DNA from: Arenicola marina
Lineage: Eukaryota; Annelida; Polychaeta; Arenicolidae
DNA: 64,000 nucleotides
Direction of reading: 5' to 3'
Assembly (NCBI GenBank): GCA_964019135.1
Contig: OZ025252.1
Location: 4,790,823-4,854,822, forward strand
The notes beneath the pieces are model-generated. The model saw only the letters and a program-made list of their open reading frames with translations, made no database searches and was not told the origin of the DNA. Within the stretch, counting starts at the first letter, position 1. Each line of letters opens with the position of its first letter. The position numbers and the translations under genes are program-made. Shown here piece after piece: positions 57,911 through 64,000 of this stretch.

Positions 57911-60158
57911 GGTTTAAACATATTTGTTATTAAGCAATTGGAAATCAGGCAAAGCTTATAACAAATTCCTCTTGCTGAGGTACGTAGTCACACAACTGTT
58001 AAGAATATAGAAATGTCAAAACTCGTGTGATATAAATTGTAGAACGATAAACTAGGTTAATTTTATCCAGGGTATCAGCAGTTGTGAACAAAAGGTAAAG
58101 TAACTAAATGATTACACACAGGGTCAGTCCGATATACAGCCATGTTATTAATTTTATATAATATGATTAGATATCAAAACGTTTACTCTTGGCTATAAAC
58201 TCGTGGACCGCGACAAAAATGTCAGCGTTTACATCAAACGGAAAGTCAGGATTACCGTTTAAAATAGTCCCGATAGACACTGGAGCAAATAATCTTATTT
58301 GTCGCATGAGGGTATCCCGAATGTTACTGTAATGCTTACGAGAGAAAAAATAGTGAACTGCATCTTCCAGAGCTTCTCCACATGAACACAAGGGGCTATC
58401 AATTATATGCATATCATATAGATGCGATTTTAACAAGCTGCAATTCATCCTTATGCGAGCATGTATTATATTAATAGAGCGCGAACCCATTGCATAGAGT
58501 TTGGTCAGCCTTGTCTGATTTTGGGGCGTTATAGCGCGTTTAAAGGCATATAATTATGTCGCTTAATTGTCTGGTATCGGCAGGTAGCTCATTCCAAAGT
58601 CTTACTGTGCTGGGTAGAACAGATTTATGCATTACATTTAACCTTGTTTGAATCGATGTCATATTGAGCGCATGGGCATTTCGTAGTTGGTACACAGTTC
58701 TGGTGTTAACAGATGGTGGTAGTAGGTTACACAGATAGGGCTATGCCTTGTTGTAAAACATTTTGTGAAATAACATCAGTTTGGCTCGTTCCCTCCTTTT
58801 GGCAAGCGACTCCCACCCCAACTCGTTATAGATCTTGATATGGCTCGTGTACTTAATAGCGCCGCTTACCAAACGACCAGCCCTTAACAGTACCGACTCA
58901 AGTTTGTCGCTTTCATATTGAGTACATCCGTCCCATATAACACTCCCGTATTCTAAGGTTGGTCTAATAAATGCTTTATACAAAATGTCCAGAGTCTTTT
59001 GAGACAGGCGATGACTCAAACGAGCTAGTAAATCAACACGTCTGCTTGCCTTGAGATACATTTCACTAATGTGAGACGACCAGGATAATCTTGAGTTCAA
59101 GGTAACTCCGAGATGTTTACATTCCTTAACGGATTCAATTTTACCATTGCCCATAGTAAGATCAGGCATCATTGGACAATCTTTGTTTGATATTTCCATA
59201 GATTTGGTCTTAGACGCATTAAATTTAACGAATCATTTGGAACCCCAATTCTCCATTTTCTCTAGATCGCGTTGTAACATGGGTGTTGTATCTTCCATTT
59301 TATCTACGATGACAAATAAAGTTGTGTCATCCGCGAACAATCTTATGTTGGACTCGATACCGTCCGTTATGTCGTTGATGTAGATTAAAAACAGGAGGGG
59401 TCCAAGAACCGAGCCTTGAGGTACCCCAGCGTTGACGTGACCCCAATCTGACGTGGCCCCGTCGATAGTTACTCTCTGATATCTGTCAGACACGTAATCC
59501 TTAAACCAAGATAAGTGCTTGTCTCATATTCCAATATTATTTAATTTAGTAATTAACCCAGCGTGCCATACACGGTCGAATGCTTTTGAAATGTCACAGA
59601 AAACTATACGAACATCTTTTTTCTTATCAAGTGCCTCACACAGTAAGTGGTAGATGTTAACAAGTTGATTTATCGTTGTGTCTCCATGAATGAAACCAGA
59701 CTGGAATTGCGATAAGATACTGTGATCCCGGAGGTAATTAAACATATACTTGAATATTACTCTCTCAAACAATTTCCCAACACAACTAAGAAGGGAGACA
59801 GGCCTGTAGTTTTCCACGTGACTACGGCTACCTTTTTTATGAATAGGGATCACGTTGCCCCTCTTCCACTGTTTGGGCACTGAACAAGATGCTAATGACA
59901 GATTGAACAGCCTGGCAAGTGGCTTGCTTATGCTTGAGCCAGCTTCCTTCAGCATTTTGGGACTGATGCCATCGAAACCACACGCTTTGTTTGTATCAAT
60001 ACATTTTAGTAAGTCGTCAACATCGCTTTCTGCTACAGTGATATCAGTGAGGTCTGGATAATTACCACGAAGATCTGCATCTGGCATGTCCGTTGAGACG
60101 TTCTCGAGTGTTGATTGAGCGACAAAGAAATTATTAAAAAGTTGGGCTTTGGCAGCAC
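57911..60158 (-). mobile_element. 5'-truncated CR1-like non-LTR retrotransposon (LINE), interrupted
   Basis: It reads on the minus strand from the segment just before the reverse transcriptase (AAKAQLFNNFF) through RPVSLLSCVGKLFERV, FCDISKAFDRVWH, GVPQGSVLGPLLFLIYINDI and LFADDTTLFV (catalytic FADD) to a thumb domain (KECKHLGVTL...RPTLEYGSVIWDG). A CR1-type C-terminus (ARIRMNCSLL...CSCGEALEDAVHYFF) follows, with about 250 bp of 3' tail. One frame runs 60087-58741 with in-frame stops at about 59521 and 59230; the C-terminal piece is in another frame. The endonuclease is missing. It looks inactive, a few percent decayed, and lies exactly between two direct repeats. Confidence 0.93.
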
Positions 60159-60807
60159 TCGCGAAAGGTCAGCTTTATAATGCCGCAAGGTGAAGGTCAC
60201 AAGCTTGTAAGACCAGGTATGTGACGCGGGTAGTAAAGGCGTTACCTTGGTTACGATATATAAACCGCGACTTGTGATACATCTTCTGTGAAGAAGGCTG
60301 AAACTGACATTGTGAACAACAGCGAAAGGTTGTGTGCTTGGGTCAGGGCGGGGGTTGGGGGTTGGGGGTTGGGGGCAAGCGGAATGATCCGCTATGTTCT
60401 ACCTGACCTTTGACCCACATATTCCACACTAAGCGACGCAGGCCAGGCGGGTCACGTGGTAGAGCTGTGGGCTTAGGGCTGTGATTAGCCAGCTGGGTCC
60501 TTACCGCCGGCGGTACCCGTATGTACCCATGGGCACCCTCCCGCCGGCCCCCGTCGGGGTTGTGGTTGTGTGGATAGATTATTGCTTCGGCGAGACGACC
60601 TTAGGGCATGACGCAAAGGAGCAAAACGCTTCGCATATTAGAAATTGTGTTATTAAATTTACATGGTTCTAGATACATCTGGAACGATGTTTCATGCCTG
60701 CGGGTGTAGATAACGGTACATTTGCTTGCACTGAAGTGTAGAACCAAAATTAAAAAAAAATCTCAGTCAAAATTATATTAATCTTTCATTTACGTGTTGT
60801 CAAATAA
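60159..60807 (+). repeat. Right copy of ~648-bp direct repeat flanking a LINE
   Basis: It begins TCGCGAAAGGTC and ends CATTTACGTGTTG, then departs into TCAAATAAGC. Homology starts and stops exactly at the LINE junctions on the inner sides. Confidence 0.92.
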
Positions 60808-63179
60808 GCTTGCGGGCGGGTAGCTAAATTCAACGGGTTTTACCAAAAGGGCCCTCGGAGGTCAGGGGGAGAGGCCGGGACTACATGGGTATCAACAGTT
60901 ATTCTTGCTAATATTCTGGCAACTGGGGGAGGGGGGGGGGCGGAGGGAGAGGTCAGGGAGAGGGAGAGGTCAGTCAAGGGCACAACTATCCCACCCCGGA
61001 TGGCGTCCATGCCGCGGATGGCGGATGCAATGGCCGCGCAGCCCCGCCCGTGGCCTTTAAGATGGCGCCGTACGAGTCACTCTCAACGTGTGGGGGCGCC
61101 ACAGGGTGTCTGTCCTCTGCGTTGCCCAACCATATCACGGTACCGATCCAAATGGCGCTCTATTCGGTTTACGACGGAGTCTATCGGAGCCGGAGGCGAC
61201 GATGCGTTGCGGCTGTGGGTAAGGTGTGAGTTGTGTCTGCAGGGGATTATGTCCTACAATGCAAACAGCCAAAGTGAACCTAGATCCCATTGTTTAATTG
61301 TTACACCAGGATAGGTTTTTATATACATGTACTTAACTTGATAGTTATGCATGCAGCATAATGTTGCACCTTCATATTTTTTTTCATTTACCATAAGACA
61401 TCAATAGATAGAAGGACTTACTTGATAATGGGATTGAGCATGCATCTCAAAGTTACATCTATATAACTTTTGTCATGAGATTTCATTTCATATGATATAA
61501 AAGTAAAAGTAAAATAAATATTGCTTTCTTAAGTATGTGCTATTCATGACTATGCTGATGACTTCTGTTAATTTAAGAAATGTTTTGAGCATGTGATTTA
61601 ATGTTTTCCTTCGTTAGAACTATGTGACGATGAGAGATGAAATTTTAATCAGTCAGCTGGCGGCGCTTGTTTATCACATGTTTAAATTCAGGGAAGCTAA
61701 CTTAATTGTTTTGTTAATATTATATTTGCCATATAGCCTACAAGCAATGAGCACACAAAATAGAAATGTACTATGTATGAACTTTGGCCAGTGGCCGGTT
61801 CTGCAATAAAGTCATTATTATTATTATTTAAGAAATTCCGCTAACAATTTAGAGCCAAGGATCAATCTATTGATTTAGGGATGATAACAGGTCCTAGATC
61901 AGAAACTTTAATGCAAATAAAATATTACAAATATGCTAAGCTAACAGTCTATGGGAGCTCCATCAAACTATCCCTTACCTCAAGCCCCTCCCCTCCATGT
62001 AATGCCGGTCATGTTGACATCATGCAAAGAAACTTGTAATTACAAGGTGATAGAGCAAGTGAAAAATGCTCTTGATATTGACTTGACATAACTTATATAT
62101 TGCTTTGGGTTGCACATCCTACAAATTATTTATCTGCATTTCCTTGGAACTAAAGAGTGATTCTTAAATCTGATGGCAGTGAGGGCTTTTAAGTAAATGT
62201 TATATCTAGGTTACATAATAACAAGTAATTCTAAGTAGAGCTAAAAGAAAAAAGTCATATGGGCTGTATAATAAATGCTGACAAGTGTCCTGTTATAGCT
62301 GCTCTAGTCGTGTGCGACAGTGGCAATGACAACGGGACCGCCTCGACACTGCGACTCCAAAGTTGAATAGAACATGTTGTCAAAATTTTCTACCTTCGCC
62401 ACGAGGAACTAGAACACGTATCATTAATGGCTTTGTTTGGGTCGTAAAACTACTAAACGATACATTGGCAGGATCACAATTGATGTACATATGATCTATG
62501 AAGCAGAACCTACTTCCAAGCTACGTACAGTGGATGGTATTTGAAAAGATATATGGAGAAAGTGATAAATCTTGTAGTGTTGTCAACACTAGCGTGGCGT
62601 GACACGTCGATTTGTGTTCATGATATTTCTCTTCAACTCTATGTAAACCGCAATAACATCTCTTGGAAACAAAGATGAAATGTACAGGGGGTTTAAGCAA
62701 CTAATTACTTACCTTTTTATTCTGGCTGGTTCTGGATTGAGGTTCGTTTCTGCAGAAGCAGAAACCGCTGTAACCCGAATAGAGCACCATTTGGATCGGT
62801 ACCGTGCATATACGGCCCTCATAGACCCTATGCCCAAATATGGTGATGCATTGTGGCGTCAGTGCTACCCTTTTTCCGCCGTGTATTGTGGGACCTGATT
62901 ACTGAGCAATTTGTCACGCGCTGAGCATTCCGGTGTCGTCGGTGGCCGCGCTTTGTGTCCCGCTAGGCGCCGCCACCGGCACGTCGACAGACGCCTGGAT
63001 ACTATGGGGGGGGGGGGGATCCGTCCCACAATGGGACACAACGGGGGCACCCGCAGAGCGACATTTGAGTGTCGTCGTCAAATTTGCCGCGTTTTGAAGT
63101 GCGATATATCACAGACTAGGAAGGGGGAGGGGAAGGAGGAAAGGGAGGGGAGGGAGAGGGGGGGGGGGGGGGGCAGGTG
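60808..63179. other. No recognised gene
   Basis: 61.3-62.6 kb is AT-rich. A short ATG-starting frame at 62680-62898 has a hydrophobic start (LITYLFILAGSGLRFVSA) but no recognisable family and no supporting context. Poly-G runs lie near 60927, 63007 and 63161. Confidence 0.5.
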
Positions 63180-63565
63180 ACGCCCGGAGAGCGGGGAAGA
63201 GTGTGGGGTGTGAGAACCAGGAGTGATGAGAGACCAGGAGGAGATGGAATGAGAGACAAGGGGAAGACGAAGAAGGAGAGACCGTGAGGGGATGGGGGGT
63301 GAGATACCTGGAGGAGATGGCGAGTGAGAGACCAAGAAGAGAGGAGGAATGCGAGACCAGGAGGACATGGCAAATGAGAAACAAGGAAAAGAGAAGGAAT
63401 GAGAGACGCGAGGAGATGGGGGATGAGAAACCATGAGGATATGGAGAATGAGAGACCAGGGGCAAATGGGGACTGGACAGATCAGGAGAATGGAAGGGAC
63501 AGAGGAGAATGAGAGGAGGGCGATCAAGGCGAGAGCGAAGGGGATGCGGGTAGTGGACGCATGGA
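63180..63565. repeat. GA-rich degenerate minisatellite
   Basis: Repeated GAGAGACCAGGAGGAGATGG-like words about every 30-35 bp, with many substitutions. The open frames on both strands here are compositional. Confidence 0.75.
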
Positions 63566-63639
63566 GAGCGTGGAAAGGATGCGTGTCCTCCCATCTTATT
63601 ACAACTAGAGTGATATCAATATGGCTTCATATCATCGTC

Positions 63640-63770
63640 TGTTTGTGCAGGATACAGATCTCATGTCTTTCTTCGCACAGAGTGTGGGTTACTCCCGGAG
63701 ACATGGCTCCTCTCTACCTTGACCCTTCCCATTGTCGCGATATGACGTACAAGATATGCATATGGCATTT
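63640..63770 (+). mobile_element. SINE 3' part, second subfamily
   Basis: It contains GTGCAGGATACAGATCTCAT, TTCTTCGCACAGAGTG, GACATGGCTCCTCTCTACCT and TTGTCGCGATATGACGTACA, which match the copy at 43733-43945 better than copies 1-5. The tRNA-like head is missing. Confidence 0.78.
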
Positions 63771-63776
63771 GGTTTG

Positions 63777-63876
63777 AGCGCGAGATGGGTTTATCTCGGC
63801 ATCAGTTGTCCATATCCTATGATATATGATAGGATCTTTGTCCTGAGATTAACCCATCTCGTACGAGAAGCAATAT
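63777..63876. repeat. Imperfect inverted repeat near the right edge
   Basis: CGAGATGGGTTTATCTC at the left pairs with GAGATTAACCCATCTCG at about 63846-63862. A third, related GGGATGGGTTTATCCC palindrome lies at 63968-63983, so an element with this end may continue off the window. Confidence 0.6.
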
Positions 63877-64000
63877 CATATGCATTTTCTCGCACGAACC
63901 GCAGTCAAATTTCGCCCCGCGAGATGACAAATGGAACCTTTCCGATAGTACCCAGTCGCAGAGTGTGGGATGGGTTTATCCCAGACCTGGTGTCACAATG

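Noticed and set aside
62680-62898. Small secreted-protein-like frame
   Set aside because: The hydrophobic start is suggestive, but there is no family match, no splice context and no repeat of the frame elsewhere.
1-64000. Virus-like or LTR elements
   Set aside because: No integrase, protease, capsid or envelope-like sequence and no LTR pair was seen. The 648-bp direct repeats flank a non-LTR LINE and lack LTR features.

Overview
This is animal nuclear DNA. It has two intron-rich metazoan genes with GT-AG introns (one GC-AG), a tRNA-derived SINE family, CR1-like and other LINE debris, short inverted-repeat DNA elements, and an exceptional load of tandem repeats: about one third of the window, by my addition of the arrays. 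A motile-cilia gene, marine-invertebrate-style SINEs and many poly-G/poly-C runs suggest an invertebrate, perhaps a lophotrochozoan, but I cannot name the species.

Layout. 1-3,584: 56 copies of a 64-bp unit with no length change. 3,594-11,359 (minus strand): most of DRC7 (CCDC135), a nexin-dynein regulatory complex subunit of motile cilia; 14 exons are resolved, the first is partly resolved, and the C-terminal exons lie left of the window. 11.4-20.4 kb: gene-poor DNA with two inverted-repeat elements and a SINE. 20.46-22.36 kb: 65-bp array. 24.6-25.7 kb: 36/44-bp array. 27.4-30 kb: SINEs and low-complexity DNA. 31.06-33.3 kb: 36-bp array. 34.2-40.8 kb: 23-bp satellite of about 290 units. 41.65-43.69 kb: 37-bp E-box array. 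46.2 kb: tail of a LINE. 48,013-54,660 (plus strand): the first two recognisable coding exons of a PLD3/PLD4-type phospholipase D family gene, divided by an intron holding a 29-copy exon-derived array, a 23-bp array, a 38-bp array and a duplicated acceptor. 57.3-60.8 kb: a 5'-truncated CR1-like LINE held exactly between two ~648-bp direct repeats. 60.8-64 kb: gene-poor DNA, a GA-rich array, a SINE 3' part and a hairpin element.

The main observation is that four separate tandem duplications, in two unrelated genes, begin inside an exon and run across its splice site: DRC7 exon 15 donor (57 copies including the real one), DRC7 exon 11 acceptor (4 copies), PLD exon donor (about 29 copies) and PLD exon acceptor (2 copies). 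In the DRC7 case each unit could act as an in-frame 45-nt micro-exon, so the intron holds 56 decoy exons. Two further arrays (65 bp and 23 bp) have donor-like cores, and the 36-bp array at 31 kb has an AG|GT junction, although no gene is recognised there. This suggests a genome in which splice junctions seed minisatellites, a process tied to models of intron gain and alternative splicing.

DRC7 acts in the ciliary axoneme and the PLD3-like protein in the endolysosomal lumen. Nothing suggests that the two genes work together.
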